Source of the DNA: Alg239-R122 sp041746135 | Lineage (GTDB): Bacteria; Pseudomonadota; Alphaproteobacteria; Sphingomonadales; Sphingomonadaceae | Reading direction: 5' to 3' | Assembly: GCA_041746135.1 (NCBI GenBank) | Contig: JBGTHQ010000027.1 | Location: 1-28,471 of the forward strand | Length of the DNA stretch: 28,471 bases | In this document: positions 17,026-24,418 of the stretch, piece after piece | Numbering within the stretch: position 1 is the stretch's first letter | Layout: every line of letters starts with the position of its first letter | Program-made: the position numbers and the translations under genes | The notes under the pieces: generated by a model | Told to the model about the DNA's origin: nothing | Seen by the model: the letters and a program-made list of their open reading frames with translations, nothing else | Databases searched by the model: none

Positions 17026-17526
17026 ATGCAGTTTAGATATGTTTTCATCATGGCAATAGTTCTGCTGGGTTCCTGCAGTCCGCCCGCGCAACTAGGGGTC
17101 GATAATGTGACGATCAATGTTTCGCCGATAGAGAACCGACCGGGTTCTGGCTATTTCACGCTGACGGGGGGCAATGAAGATGTTTATCTGCAAGCGATCA
17201 CATCCGATTACATCCAGCGTATCGAAATGCACGAAAGCATCGACAAAAACGGCATGAGCGGCATGCGCGAAATCGAAAACGTGCTCGTACCAAGCGGCGG
17301 CAAAGTTGTGTTTGCACCGGGGGGCAAGCATCTGATGGTCTGGGGAATACGGCCCGCTATGGTCGAACGGGGTACTGTCGACCTGAAATTCGTGTTCTCC
17401 GACGGTACGCGCTATCTCATTCCCGCAAAGATACAGATAATTGGCGGAGGAGGAATCTCAGGTGCAATGGCCAATACCGGAACACAAATAAATGACGTGG
17501 ATGGTGAGCGGCAGAATAGGAAATGA
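17026..17526 (+). CDS. PCuAC-type periplasmic copper chaperone, lipoprotein
   Basis: PCuAC proteins carry Cu(I) in the periplasm and help load copper into cytochrome c oxidase. The 166-residue product has a hydrophobic N-terminus ending in LLGSC, a lipobox with Cys17 as the likely lipidated residue. The metal site matches the family pattern H-x10-M-x21-H-x-M exactly: H69, M80, H102 and M104. The start at 17026 has AAAGGA nine bases upstream. The C-terminal tail after about residue 140 is Gly-rich and polar and is probably disordered. It is divergent from dnaK and is followed after 21 bp by an HExxH protein. No oxidase or Sco gene is in the window. Confidence 0.87.
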   Translation: MQFRYVFIMAIVLLGSCSPPAQLGVDNVTINVSPIENRPGSGYFTLTGGNEDVYLQAITSDYIQRIEMHESIDKNGMSGMREIENVLVPSGGKVVFAPGGKHLMVWGIRPAMVERGTVDLKFVFSDGTRYLIPAKIQIIGGGGISGAMANTGTQINDVDGERQNRK

Positions 17527-17547
17527 CGCGGCGCGAGCACTTTTGAT

Positions 17548-18012
17548 ATGACATCTCGTTTGCTCACTCCCGGCGAGAAAACGCTTGTCCGGTCAGTCTT
17601 CGGCGCGTGCATCGCGCTCGACACTGTTGAGATTTGCAATCGCAAGTGGTTTCCTTTTCAACCGATTCGAACTGTCATGGCGCCCACCGGCCATATCCAT
17701 TTTCATCCGAAAGGCGATTTGTGGCGCGCCGATTTTTCGCTGGATAACTTGAAATTGCAGGGTCTATTCATCCACGAGATGGTGCACGTATGGCAGTATC
17801 AGAAAGGCATTTTCCTGCCGCTCAGACGGCATCCGTTTTGCCGCTACCATTATAGCCTGAAGCCAGGCTGGCGGCTGGAAAAATACGGAATCGAGCAGCA
17901 AGCGGAAATCGTGCGCCACGCCTTTCTGTTGGGAGCGGGGGAGAAGGTTGCGGGCGCACCGCCGCTAGACCAGTATCGCGGCATATTACCATTCCGGGAT
18001 GCAGGGTTATGA
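17548..18012 (+). CDS. HExxH-motif protein ('vgr related' family of sphingomonads)
   Basis: The 154-residue product opens with LTPGEKTLVRSVFG, contains HEMVHVWQ at 76-83 and then EQQAE at 116-120. HExxH plus a downstream Glu is the zinc-binding and catalytic pattern of gluzincin-like metalloproteases, with E77 as general base and E116 or E120 as a candidate third ligand. Proteins of this look are annotated 'vgr related protein' in Sphingomonadales, from memory; I see no T6SS context here to support that name. No signal peptide or membrane span is seen. It follows the PCuAC gene by 21 bp without a clear Shine-Dalgarno sequence and may share its transcript. Activity and substrate are unknown. 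Confidence 0.8.
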   Translation: MTSRLLTPGEKTLVRSVFGACIALDTVEICNRKWFPFQPIRTVMAPTGHIHFHPKGDLWRADFSLDNLKLQGLFIHEMVHVWQYQKGIFLPLRRHPFCRYHYSLKPGWRLEKYGIEQQAEIVRHAFLLGAGEKVAGAPPLDQYRGILPFRDAGL

Positions 18013-18241
18013 ACCAGTTTGCTTTTGAGTCTTTCTTTGGTCGAGCTTATTAGCGGTCCAGGAAAATCGATCAAGCATGCGGCGCGGCCCTGACCTTTCG
18101 ATTTGCGTTTTTGATTTTTAGATTTGTATTCATTGGTGCCGTGTTGGCTTTGATACCGGCGCGATTATCTTCAAAACAGGCAGTGTGAACATGGTTACAT
18201 TCAACGCACTGATACCCACTATTAGAGCGATAGATTATTTG
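18013..18241. other. Noncoding, AT-rich interval
   Basis: Between the HExxH gene and the terminator of the glycine-zipper gene I find no convincing frame, tRNA or repeat. It includes a T-rich stretch at 18098-18130 with several GATTT-like words. It could be the untranslated 3' end of the rightward transcript or remnant DNA. Nothing specific is supported. Confidence 0.5.
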
Positions 18242-18281
18242 AAATAAAAAAGCCCGCCGCTGCTGTTGCAACGGCGGGCTT
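18242..18281 (-). terminator. Rho-independent terminator of the glycine-zipper lipoprotein gene
   Basis: Positions 18250-18259 (AAGCCCGCCG) and 18272-18281 (CGGCGGGCTT) form a perfect 10-bp stem with a 12-base loop. On the minus strand it is followed by TTTTTT (18251-18246), so it works for leftward transcription. It lies 28 bp past the stop at 18310. There is no T-run on the other side, so it is not a good terminator for the rightward genes. Confidence 0.9.
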
Positions 18282-18309
18282 GAATATAAAAATCGCTTCT
18301 GTGCGCTGT

Positions 18310-18588
18310 TTAGTTTGGATATCCAGGTAGCCCACGGCAATCATCGTCGAGACGGCCACGGCTGTCATACCCATCGCATCTGTCATTTTTATCCACAAAA
18401 TAACCGATGGCAGCACCAGCGGCGGCCCCTACTGCTGCACCCTTTACCGGGTCACCGCTAATGACTTCACCGGCAACGGCTCCGGCCAAGGCACCGCCCA
18501 GTGCACCTTCGGCAGCATAATTTTCTGCACAGGCAGTAAGAGACAGCGGGGCCGCCAAAATAATCGCGGACATTGCAAATTTGTTCAT
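18310..18588 (-). CDS. Glycine-zipper lipoprotein
   Basis: This 92-residue product has an N-terminal signal ending in LTAC (Cys20), a lipobox, so it is probably anchored in the outer membrane or the outer face of the inner membrane. Residues about 28-63 hold small-residue repeats (GALGGALAGAVAG, then GAAVGAAAGAAIGYF), the glycine-zipper 2TM type found in SlyB- and OsmB-like lipoproteins. The tail is Asp/Arg-rich with two cysteines that could form a disulfide. AAGGA lies eight bases before the ATG, and a strong terminator follows, so it is a single-gene unit. The precise role is unknown; related proteins respond to envelope stress. Confidence 0.87.
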   Translation of the reverse strand: MNKFAMSAIILAAPLSLTACAENYAAEGALGGALAGAVAGEVISGDPVKGAAVGAAAGAAIGYFVDKNDRCDGYDSRGRLDDDCRGLPGYPN

Positions 18589-18763
18589 TTGATATTCCTT
18601 TCAGGATTAATGCTACCAAGCGTATTAGTTGTTTTATAAAGAAACTGCTACGATAAACTTATACTGAACGCCAACCCAGCAGACGATGGAACGGGCTGGA
18701 TTTGCGACAATTGAAAAGCGATCGCTTCTGGCCTTCGCAAGGACCTTGGACTACTGCACGGCG

Positions 18764-20161
18764 ATGTTGCCTTCTGTGTTCTCTTTAACTTCGTTAGGTT
18801 TATGGAAAGCAGAACTGGGCAAAACCACGCGGTTGGCCTGGCCGCTTATTCTCACAAACCTCACCATGGCCCTGATCGGCGCTACCGATGTGCTTATGCT
18901 GGGTTGGCTGGGGGCGGAGGAGCTTGCGGGTACCTCGCTCGGTTTCAATGTGTGCATGCTGTTCGCGATTTTCAGCATGGGCGTCATGACCGCCAGCGCG
19001 CCGCTAATGGCCAGTGAAATCGGACGGATGCGGCACAGCGTCCGCGATGTGCGCCGCACGTTTCGGCAGACATGCTGGGCCGCGATCACCGTGATCGTCC
19101 CGGTATGGCTGATCCTTTGGCACACCGAAGCCATCTTGCTGGCTTTGCAACAGGTGCCCGAACTGGCCGCCAACGCGCAGACATATGTGCGCGTGTACAT
19201 GTTCTCCATTCTGCCCTTCCTGCTCACATTGGTGATGCGCAATTTCATTTCGGCGCTGGAACGGCCGCTATGGTCGATGGTCATCGGCAGTTTGGGAGTC
19301 GCGACCAATTTCGCTCTTAACTATGTGCTGATTTTCGGCAAGCTGGGTCTGCCTCCCCTGGGTATTGTGGGCGCAGGGATCGGCAGCATCTTGACCAATA
19401 TCATCATGCTGCTCGGCATGATGCTCGTACTCACGCGCGACCGGCAGTTTCGCAGATACCGTCTGTTTGGCAATTTCTGGCGGCCCGATTGGCACCGGTA
19501 TCGCAGCGTGTGGAAACTCGGGCTGCCGATCGGCATAACCTTTGGTTTCGAAGGTGGCGTTTTTTCGGTCGCCGTATTGCTGATGGGGCTGATCGATACC
19601 GTATCCGTGGCCGCACACGCCATCGCACTGCAAATCGCCTCGATCAGTTTCATGGTGCCGATGGGTCTCGCACAGGCCGCCACGGTTCGTGTCGGAATAG
19701 GCCATGGCCGCCGGGACCGCAGCATGATCACGCGCGCAGGGTGGACGGCATTCGCGCTGGGCACCGGCTTTATGACGGTGATGGCGCTGCTCATCTGGAC
19801 TTTTCCAGAACCGCTGGCGGGGCTGTTTATCGACTATGACAATCCGCAATCGCTGGTCGTGCTCGAACTCGCGGTACAATTTTTGGCCATCGCCGCGCTG
19901 TTCCAGATTGTCGATGGCGCGCAAGTGGTCGGCGCGGGCATGCTGCGCGGTCTGCACGACACGACGGTCCCCATGATATTCGCGGCTTTCGGTTACTGGC
20001 TCGTCGGCATCGGCGTGGGTGCGGGCCTCGCCTTCTGGGCCGACTGGCGCGGGATCGGCATATGGACCGGTCTGGCGGCGGGTCTGGGCGTGGTGTCGGT
20101 GCTGATGCTAACCAGATGGAAGATGCGAGACAGGTTGGGGTTGGTGCCTGCTTTGAGTTAA
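18764..20161 (+). CDS. MATE family efflux transporter
   Basis: MATE proteins export drugs or metabolites using a Na+ or H+ gradient. The product (465 residues from 18764) is hydrophobic along its length with about 12 membrane segments in two halves, and begins with the family pattern LAWPLILTNLTMALIGATDVLMLGWLG. The second half has the matching LGLPIGITFGFEGGVFSVAVLLMG block. The start is uncertain: an ATG at 18686 would add 26 polar residues, and neither site has a clear Shine-Dalgarno sequence; the later one puts the N-terminus at a typical distance from helix 1. It is divergent from the glycine-zipper gene. The substrate cannot be inferred. Confidence 0.9.
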   Translation: MLPSVFSLTSLGLWKAELGKTTRLAWPLILTNLTMALIGATDVLMLGWLGAEELAGTSLGFNVCMLFAIFSMGVMTASAPLMASEIGRMRHSVRDVRRTFRQTCWAAITVIVPVWLILWHTEAILLALQQVPELAANAQTYVRVYMFSILPFLLTLVMRNFISALERPLWSMVIGSLGVATNFALNYVLIFGKLGLPPLGIVGAGIGSILTNIIMLLGMMLVLTRDRQFRRYRLFGNFWRPDWHRYRSVWKLGLPIGITFGFEGGVFSVAVLLMGLIDTVSVAAHAIALQIASISFMVPMGLAQAATVRVGIGHGRRDRSMITRAGWTAFALGTGFMTVMALLIWTFPEPLAGLFIDYDNPQSLVVLELAVQFLAIAALFQIVDGAQVVGAGMLRGLHDTTVPMIFAAFGYWLVGIGVGAGLAFWADWRGIGIWTGLAAGLGVVSVLMLTRWKMRDRLGLVPALS

Positions 20162-20174
20162 TTAGAATTTAGTT

Positions 20175-20696
20175 ATGTCGTCTTATATTAATAATATGGA
20201 ACAAGTCTCATTATCCAAAGAACTGAAAAAGCGTCATCGTCAGGAAATAAAAGAAAATCTCAGTTCAGGCAATGGTTTGCGGGGGGAGTTTCTTCACCAT
20301 TGTTCGAAAATAGAATTTTGGCTGTGCAACTCATTGCATCAACTGAAACTTGCCAAAAAAGAAAATCTCTTTGTAGGTAGAAAACTTTCTATCATGATTG
20401 ACGCTGTAAAAAAAACTCCGGACATGTTTAAAAACAATTTGGAAGTTGAGGCTTTGTTGGAACAATTTAAAGCCTATGCACAAATACGAACAACTATGGC
20501 GCATGCTCATCTAGAAATAAGCTCGAAAGGTAATAGTAAGATAGTCTATTTGTTCACCATGCCAAAGTACAATAAGGAGGGTCGAGAACTCACTGCTATG
20601 GCAGTAGAGCATCAAGCTTTCATAACAATAAATTCTGATTTGGCGCGCTTAGCAAATCAGATCAAACAGCAAGAATTAGTTAAGGAAGATACCTAA
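20175..20696 (+). CDS. AT-rich orphan protein with HEPN-like R-x4-H motif
   Basis: The 173-residue product matches no family I can name with certainty. It is mostly helical, with a segment KIEFWLCNSLHQL (about 45-57), a charged middle, and IRTTMAH at 104-110, where R105 and H110 give the R-x4-H spacing that HEPN RNase-like domains carry at the end of a helix. The C-terminal half has a strand-like SKIVYLFTMPKY segment. By hand count 20221-20696 is about 37% GC (178 of 476), against 72% for 20041-20100 in the gene before it, and codon choice differs sharply, a sign of transfer. There is no Shine-Dalgarno sequence at the ATG. Its TAA abuts the grpE stop. A HEPN assignment is an inference. Confidence 0.72.
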   Translation: MSSYINNMEQVSLSKELKKRHRQEIKENLSSGNGLRGEFLHHCSKIEFWLCNSLHQLKLAKKENLFVGRKLSIMIDAVKKTPDMFKNNLEVEALLEQFKAYAQIRTTMAHAHLEISSKGNSKIVYLFTMPKYNKEGRELTAMAVEHQAFITINSDLARLANQIKQQELVKEDT

Positions 20697-21290
20697 TCAA
20701 TCCGGCCTCTTCGCTACACCCACCATCGCCGCGCGGAGCAGGCGGTCCTTGAACATATAGCCCGCCTGCATTTCCTGCACGATCGTGCCAGGTTCTTCGG
20801 TTTCGCTCGGGATTTCTATCATCGCCTGATGCTGGTTGGGATCAAGCGGCATGCCCTTGGCGGGAATACGCGTGATGCCGTTTTTGCTGAATACGCTTTC
20901 CATTTCGCGGCCGGTGGCTTCAAGTCCTGCAACGAGACCCTTCCATTTATCTTCGCCGCGAATATCTTCGGGAATAGCCTCCAGCGCGCGCGTCAGATTA
21001 TCGGCAACCGACAGGATATCGCGCGCGAATGGCGTGGCCGCATAAGCGCGCGCATCGAGCGCGTCTTTTTCCAGACGGCGGCGGATATTTTGCGCCTCGG
21101 CATGGGCATATAGCGTTTCCTGTTTCGCCTCGGCCAACTGATTTTCCAGCGTCGCGATACGTTCGACCATGTCTTCGCCGTTCGTGTCCGTTGCGCTTTC
21201 GCCATCTTCGCGCATCTCTTCGGGAACGCCTTCCAACTCAGCTTCCATCGCAGTGTCGTTACTATCGTTTTTATTCGTGTTGTCCGTCAT
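20697..21290 (-). CDS. grpE: Nucleotide exchange factor GrpE
   Basis: GrpE releases ADP from DnaK and so drives the chaperone cycle. The 197-residue product has an acidic, disordered N-terminus (about 1-45), a long coiled-coil helix (about 45-90), the FARDILSVADNLTRALE block, and the C-terminal beta domain with GMPLDPNQHQAMIEIP and VQEMQAGYMFKDRLLRAAMVGVAK. All are family hallmarks. It follows hrcA by 19 bp and probably shares its promoter. Its stop abuts that of the AT-rich orphan gene. Its partners DnaK and DnaJ lie about 4 kb to the left. Confidence 0.97.
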   Translation of the reverse strand: MTDNTNKNDSNDTAMEAELEGVPEEMREDGESATDTNGEDMVERIATLENQLAEAKQETLYAHAEAQNIRRRLEKDALDARAYAATPFARDILSVADNLTRALEAIPEDIRGEDKWKGLVAGLEATGREMESVFSKNGITRIPAKGMPLDPNQHQAMIEIPSETEEPGTIVQEMQAGYMFKDRLLRAAMVGVAKRPD

Positions 21291-21309
21291 TTGCTATCTT
21301 TAGCCTTGT

Positions 21310-22356
21310 CTATGATTTCATCAGCCGGGAGAGGCTTTTTGCAGTGAAGTCTACCATGGGAACCACGCGCGCGTAATTCAAGCGGGTCGGACCGATAACG
21401 CCGACCACGCCGACCACGCGCCCTTCCCGGTCTTTATAGGGTGCCGCTATCACAGATGAACCCGAAAGCGAGAATAATTTATTTTCCGACCCGATAAATA
21501 TTTTTGCAGCGTCCGCCCCGCGCACGCTGCCGAGCAGATTGGCGATCTCCTGCATCTCCTCCAGTTCGTTGAGCAAGGTGCGCACGCGCTCGAGGTCGCC
21601 GATCGCTTCATGGTCGAGCAAGTTGGCCTGTCCCCGCACGATCAGCACCGGCCGGTCTGCACCGTCTTTCGACCACACGGCAAGACCACGCGCGATCAGC
21701 TCGCTGCTCGCCTTGTCCAGCTGCGCCTTGCCTGTTCTGATTTCAGCATCGAGATCACCCAGGGCGGAAGAGAGACTTTTCCCCCCAAGCCGATGCGTGG
21801 CGTAATTGCTCGCCTCGACAAGCGCGCTGTCGCTGGTCATCGGATCGATATCGACCACCCGGTTTTCGACGCTGCCGTCATCGCCCACCAGCACTGCCAG
21901 AGCCTGATGGTTGGAAAGCCGGACAAAACTGCATTGGCGAAGCACCGGTTCTCTTTTCGGGACCATCACAATGCCTGCGCACGCGCTAAGCCCCGATAAT
22001 GTCGCCGTGGTTGCGGCCAAAGCCTGTTCGATCGGGCCGCGTTCCGCGAGCTGGTTTTCGATAGCCGCTCGTTCCTGCGCCGAGGGTTGCGCCACCTGCA
22101 TCATGCCATCCACGAACAGGCGCAGTCCGCTTTGGGTGGGCATGCGCCCGGCGCTCACGTGCGGTGCCGCGAGCAGACCCAGTTCCTCCAGATCCTGCAT
22201 CACGTTGCGGATCGATGCGGGCGAGAGGTTGATGTTCAGGTTCTTCGAAATGGTTCGTGAACCCACCGGCACGCCGTTGTCGAGATAGCTTTCAACGATG
22301 ATGCGAAACACATCGGTCGCGCGGTTGTTCATTTCGATGAGAGGACTGTCGGTCAT
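21310..22356 (-). CDS. hrcA: Heat-inducible transcription repressor HrcA
   Basis: HrcA represses chaperone genes by binding CIRCE operators (TTAGCACTC-N9-GAGTGCTAA) and is released on heat stress. The 348-residue product has an N-terminal winged helix (about 8-85) with NLNINLSPASIRNVMQDLEELG and SAGRMPTQSGLRLFVD, the family signature, followed by the GAF-like and dimerisation regions. The ATG at 22356 has no Shine-Dalgarno sequence. A possible RpoH promoter ends only seven bases upstream, so the mRNA may be nearly leaderless. No canonical CIRCE lies in this window, so its main target, typically groESL, is probably elsewhere. Confidence 0.96.
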   Translation of the reverse strand: MTDSPLIEMNNRATDVFRIIVESYLDNGVPVGSRTISKNLNINLSPASIRNVMQDLEELGLLAAPHVSAGRMPTQSGLRLFVDGMMQVAQPSAQERAAIENQLAERGPIEQALAATTATLSGLSACAGIVMVPKREPVLRQCSFVRLSNHQALAVLVGDDGSVENRVVDIDPMTSDSALVEASNYATHRLGGKSLSSALGDLDAEIRTGKAQLDKASSELIARGLAVWSKDGADRPVLIVRGQANLLDHEAIGDLERVRTLLNELEEMQEIANLLGSVRGADAAKIFIGSENKLFSLSGSSVIAAPYKDREGRVVGVVGVIGPTRLNYARVVPMVDFTAKSLSRLMKS

Positions 22357-22363
22357 GGCTATT

Positions 22364-22392
22364 AGGTAGGATATGTTGCCACCCCGCTCAAG
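22364..22392 (-). promoter_or_regulatory. Candidate RpoH promoter of hrcA-grpE
   Basis: On the minus strand CTTG (22389-22392) is followed after 18 bases by CCTACCT (22364-22370), one mismatch from the alphaproteobacterial CYTATNT element. The start of transcription would fall at or next to the hrcA ATG (22356). The same DNA carries an inverted repeat over the -35. Plausible because the dnaK promoter in this window has the same form. Confidence 0.45.
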
Positions 22393-22401
22393 AGTGGCTA
22401 G
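22376..22401. promoter_or_regulatory. Imperfect inverted repeat over the hrcA promoter, CIRCE-like
   Basis: GCCAC (22378-22382) and GTGGC (22394-22398) face each other 11 bases apart; the right arm continues as GAGTGGCTAG (22392-22401). The outer arms recall half-sites of CIRCE but carry an extra base and the spacing is wrong. It may be a diverged HrcA operator for self-repression, or chance. Confidence 0.3.
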
Positions 22402-22431
22402 TCCGCTCCCGACATATGAGGAGAATCAGAT

Positions 22432-23148
22432 ATGCGTCCATCCGGCCGTGCCCCCGACGAAATGCGTACCATCACCATCGAAACCGGCTACACCAAACAT
22501 GCCGAGGGATCATGCCTAATCAGCTTTGGCGATACGCGCGTATTGTGCACCGCCAGCGTCGAGGATCGGCTTCCGCCCTGGATGCGGGGCAAGGGCGAAG
22601 GCTGGGTAACGGGCGAATATTCGATGCTACCCCGCGCCACCCATACCCGCAGCATGCGCGAATCTGCCAAAGGCAAACAGTCCGGACGGACACAGGAAAT
22701 CCAGCGGCTTATCGGGCGCTCGTTGCGTTCGATCGTCGATATGAAGAAACTGGGCGAACACCAGATCACGGTCGATTGCGATGTGCTTCAGGCCGATGGC
22801 GGCACCCGCACCGCGTCAATTTCCGGCGCCTGGGTAGCGATGAAGCTGGCGGTCGACGGCCTGCTGAAAAGCGGCGCGATCAAGCATGATCCGATCGAAC
22901 AGAAAATCGCGGCGATCAGCTGCGGCATCTTTAACGGGACGCCCGTTCTCGATCTAGATTATGACGAGGACAGCAACGCCGATGCGGATGCCAATTTCGT
23001 GCTGATCGGCGACGGCAATATTGCAGAGGTTCAGGCCACGGCCGAGGGCGCAACGTACAACGAGGAAAGCCTGCTACGCCTGCTGCGTCTTGCACGCATG
23101 GGCTGCACCGAAATTTTCGCGGCGCAGGACAAAGCAGTCTCAGGCTGA
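22432..23148 (+). CDS. rph: Ribonuclease PH
   Basis: RNase PH trims the 3' ends of tRNA precursors using phosphate, releasing nucleoside diphosphates. The 238-residue product shows the family segments in order: MRPSGRAPDEMR, ISFGDTRVLCTASVED, the WVTGEYSMLPRATHTR block, IGRSLRS, and GGTRTASISGAW near the phosphate site. Length is standard. GAGGAGA seven bases before the ATG at 22432 is one of the best ribosome-binding sites in the window. It is divergent from hrcA and followed after nine bases by rdgB, the common alphaproteobacterial order. Confidence 0.98.
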   Translation: MRPSGRAPDEMRTITIETGYTKHAEGSCLISFGDTRVLCTASVEDRLPPWMRGKGEGWVTGEYSMLPRATHTRSMRESAKGKQSGRTQEIQRLIGRSLRSIVDMKKLGEHQITVDCDVLQADGGTRTASISGAWVAMKLAVDGLLKSGAIKHDPIEQKIAAISCGIFNGTPVLDLDYDEDSNADADANFVLIGDGNIAEVQATAEGATYNEESLLRLLRLARMGCTEIFAAQDKAVSG

Positions 23149-23157
23149 AAAAATCAG

Positions 23158-23784
23158 ATGACCTACCGCAAACTCGCTTCGGGACGCCTCGTTATCGCCA
23201 GCCACAACCAGGGCAAGGTGCGCGAAATCCGCAAATTGCTCGAACCTTATGGCATCGAACCGGTGTCCGCGGGCGAGCTCGATTTGCCCGAACCCGAAGA
23301 AACGGGCACGACCTTTGCCGAGAATGCATTGCTCAAAGCCAGAGCCAGCGCTGACGGGGCGAACTGCGTCGCATTGGCCGACGATAGCGGGTTGTGCGTT
23401 GTCGCGCTAAACGGCGCGCCGGGTGTCTATACCGCCGACTGGGCGCAAAAGGCGGCGTTCGAAGGCGGTCCGGGGCGCGACTGGTATATGGCGATGGGCA
23501 AGGTCGAGGGAAAGCTGGCCGAACTGGGCCGCCATACCGATCGCAGCGCCTATTTCGCCTGCACACTGGCGCTGGCATGGCCCGATGGGCATCACGAAAT
23601 ATTCGAAGGCCGCGCGCATGGCCACTTTATATGGCCGCCACGCGGCACGCTGGGGTTCGGCTATGATCCGGTCTTTGTCGCCAAAGGCTATGAGCAGACT
23701 TTCGCCGAACTTGATCCAGAGCAAAAACACGCGATCAGCCACCGCGCAGAAGCTTTTGCCAAACTTGTCAATGCCTGTGTCTAA
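23158..23784 (+). CDS. rdgB: RdgB/HAM1 non-canonical purine NTP pyrophosphatase
   Basis: This enzyme hydrolyses dITP, ITP and XTP to monophosphates, keeping deaminated purines out of DNA and RNA. The 208-residue product has the family motifs: SHNQGKVREI near 15-24, the TTFAENALLKA block, LADDSGL near 77 with the catalytic Asp pair, GFGYDPVF and the C-terminal SHRAEAFAKL. Length is normal. It follows rph by nine bases in the same direction and is probably co-transcribed. Its TAA overlaps the stop of the convergent CAP-domain gene (23781-23784). Confidence 0.97.
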   Translation: MTYRKLASGRLVIASHNQGKVREIRKLLEPYGIEPVSAGELDLPEPEETGTTFAENALLKARASADGANCVALADDSGLCVVALNGAPGVYTADWAQKAAFEGGPGRDWYMAMGKVEGKLAELGRHTDRSAYFACTLALAWPDGHHEIFEGRAHGHFIWPPRGTLGFGYDPVFVAKGYEQTFAELDPEQKHAISHRAEAFAKLVNACV

Positions 23785-24395
23785 CCTTTGAGCGGGTCGC
23801 GCGCATAGATATTGCCCGCCGGACTGTAGCGGCAGACCAGGAAATCGTCGCGCGGATTCGATGCGATTGCACACCCGATACGTGTCGTGCTCAACCATAT
23901 TATCTGCGTGTAATGGCCGACATCGCTCCATTTTCCAGTCCGGCTGCCATTGGGAAAAAGACCGTTTTTAAAAAGGCGTTTCTCTTCAATCCATGAACCC
24001 GACATTTCCGCATAGCTGAAAGCACCGCGTGTTCCCCTCCACAGGTTCTCACCCTGCCGGACCCGCGCGCCCTCCTGCAAATCGTGCTGAAAGCTTCCTG
24101 AGCGTGCCATTTCGCTGGCATATAAGGCCGCATTATTGGCCAGCGCCGGATCCCATTGCAGCGGAGATGCCCCTAATGATCGGCGCGCATGATTGTGCGT
24201 ATCGAGCATGGCTCGGACAAGGTCCGTATCAGCTCGCGTTTCTGGGGGGGCGGTGTAAAGCGGAGGCTCTATTCTCGCAATTGTGCCGGGATGCAGCACA
24301 GCTGAGTTTCCCGGCAACACGCAACCCATAAGCACTGCACAAGTCGTGACTGCGAATATTCGCGACTTCCCGCCAGATAATTTTCGTAAAGTCAT
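23781..24395 (-). CDS. CAP-domain (SCP/PR-1) lipoprotein
   Basis: The 204-residue product starts with a basic region and a hydrophobic stretch ending in LMGC (Cys25), a lipobox, so it is probably an exported lipoprotein. Residues about 60-198 form a CAP domain: THNHARRSLG, the conserved His in FQHD, GENLWRG, and the signature GHYTQIIW with another conserved His. CAP proteins bind sterols, lipids or other ligands, and some act on proteins; the bacterial role is mostly unknown. It lies on the opposite strand between rdgB and hemW, which are often neighbours. AAAGG touches its ATG, too close for good ribosome binding, so translation may be leaderless or the start may differ. Confidence 0.88.
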   Translation of the reverse strand: MTLRKLSGGKSRIFAVTTCAVLMGCVLPGNSAVLHPGTIARIEPPLYTAPPETRADTDLVRAMLDTHNHARRSLGASPLQWDPALANNAALYASEMARSGSFQHDLQEGARVRQGENLWRGTRGAFSYAEMSGSWIEEKRLFKNGLFPNGSRTGKWSDVGHYTQIIWLSTTRIGCAIASNPRDDFLVCRYSPAGNIYARDPLKG

Positions 24396-24412
24396 CCTTT
24401 TTTATATAAAGG
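24396..24412. promoter_or_regulatory. Palindromic ribosome-binding region between the CAP gene and hemW
   Basis: CCTTT (24396-24400) and AAAGG (24408-24412) flank an AT-only core. The right arm is a Shine-Dalgarno sequence for hemW at 24419. The left arm lies directly against the CAP start on the other strand. The whole gap is only 23 bases, so the promoters of both genes must lie within the opposite gene. Confidence 0.45.
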
Positions 24413-24418
24413 CCGATT

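Noticed and set aside
17548..18012. Type VI secretion VgrG protein
   Set aside because: The database-style name 'vgr related' is not supported: the protein is only 154 residues, lacks spike-like repeats and has no secretion genes nearby.
18250..18281. The strong hairpin as a terminator for the rightward HExxH gene
   Set aside because: On the plus strand the stem is not followed by a T-run; the T-run is on the minus-strand side, so it serves the glycine-zipper gene.
19268..19957. Open frame on the minus strand inside the MATE gene
   Set aside because: It is opposite a clear transporter gene, is His/Gln-rich and has no start signals. It is a shadow frame.
22376..22401. Canonical CIRCE operator upstream of hrcA
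   Set aside because: The inverted repeat does not match TTAGCACTC-N9-GAGTGCTAA in spacing or full half-site sequence, so it is reported only as CIRCE-like.
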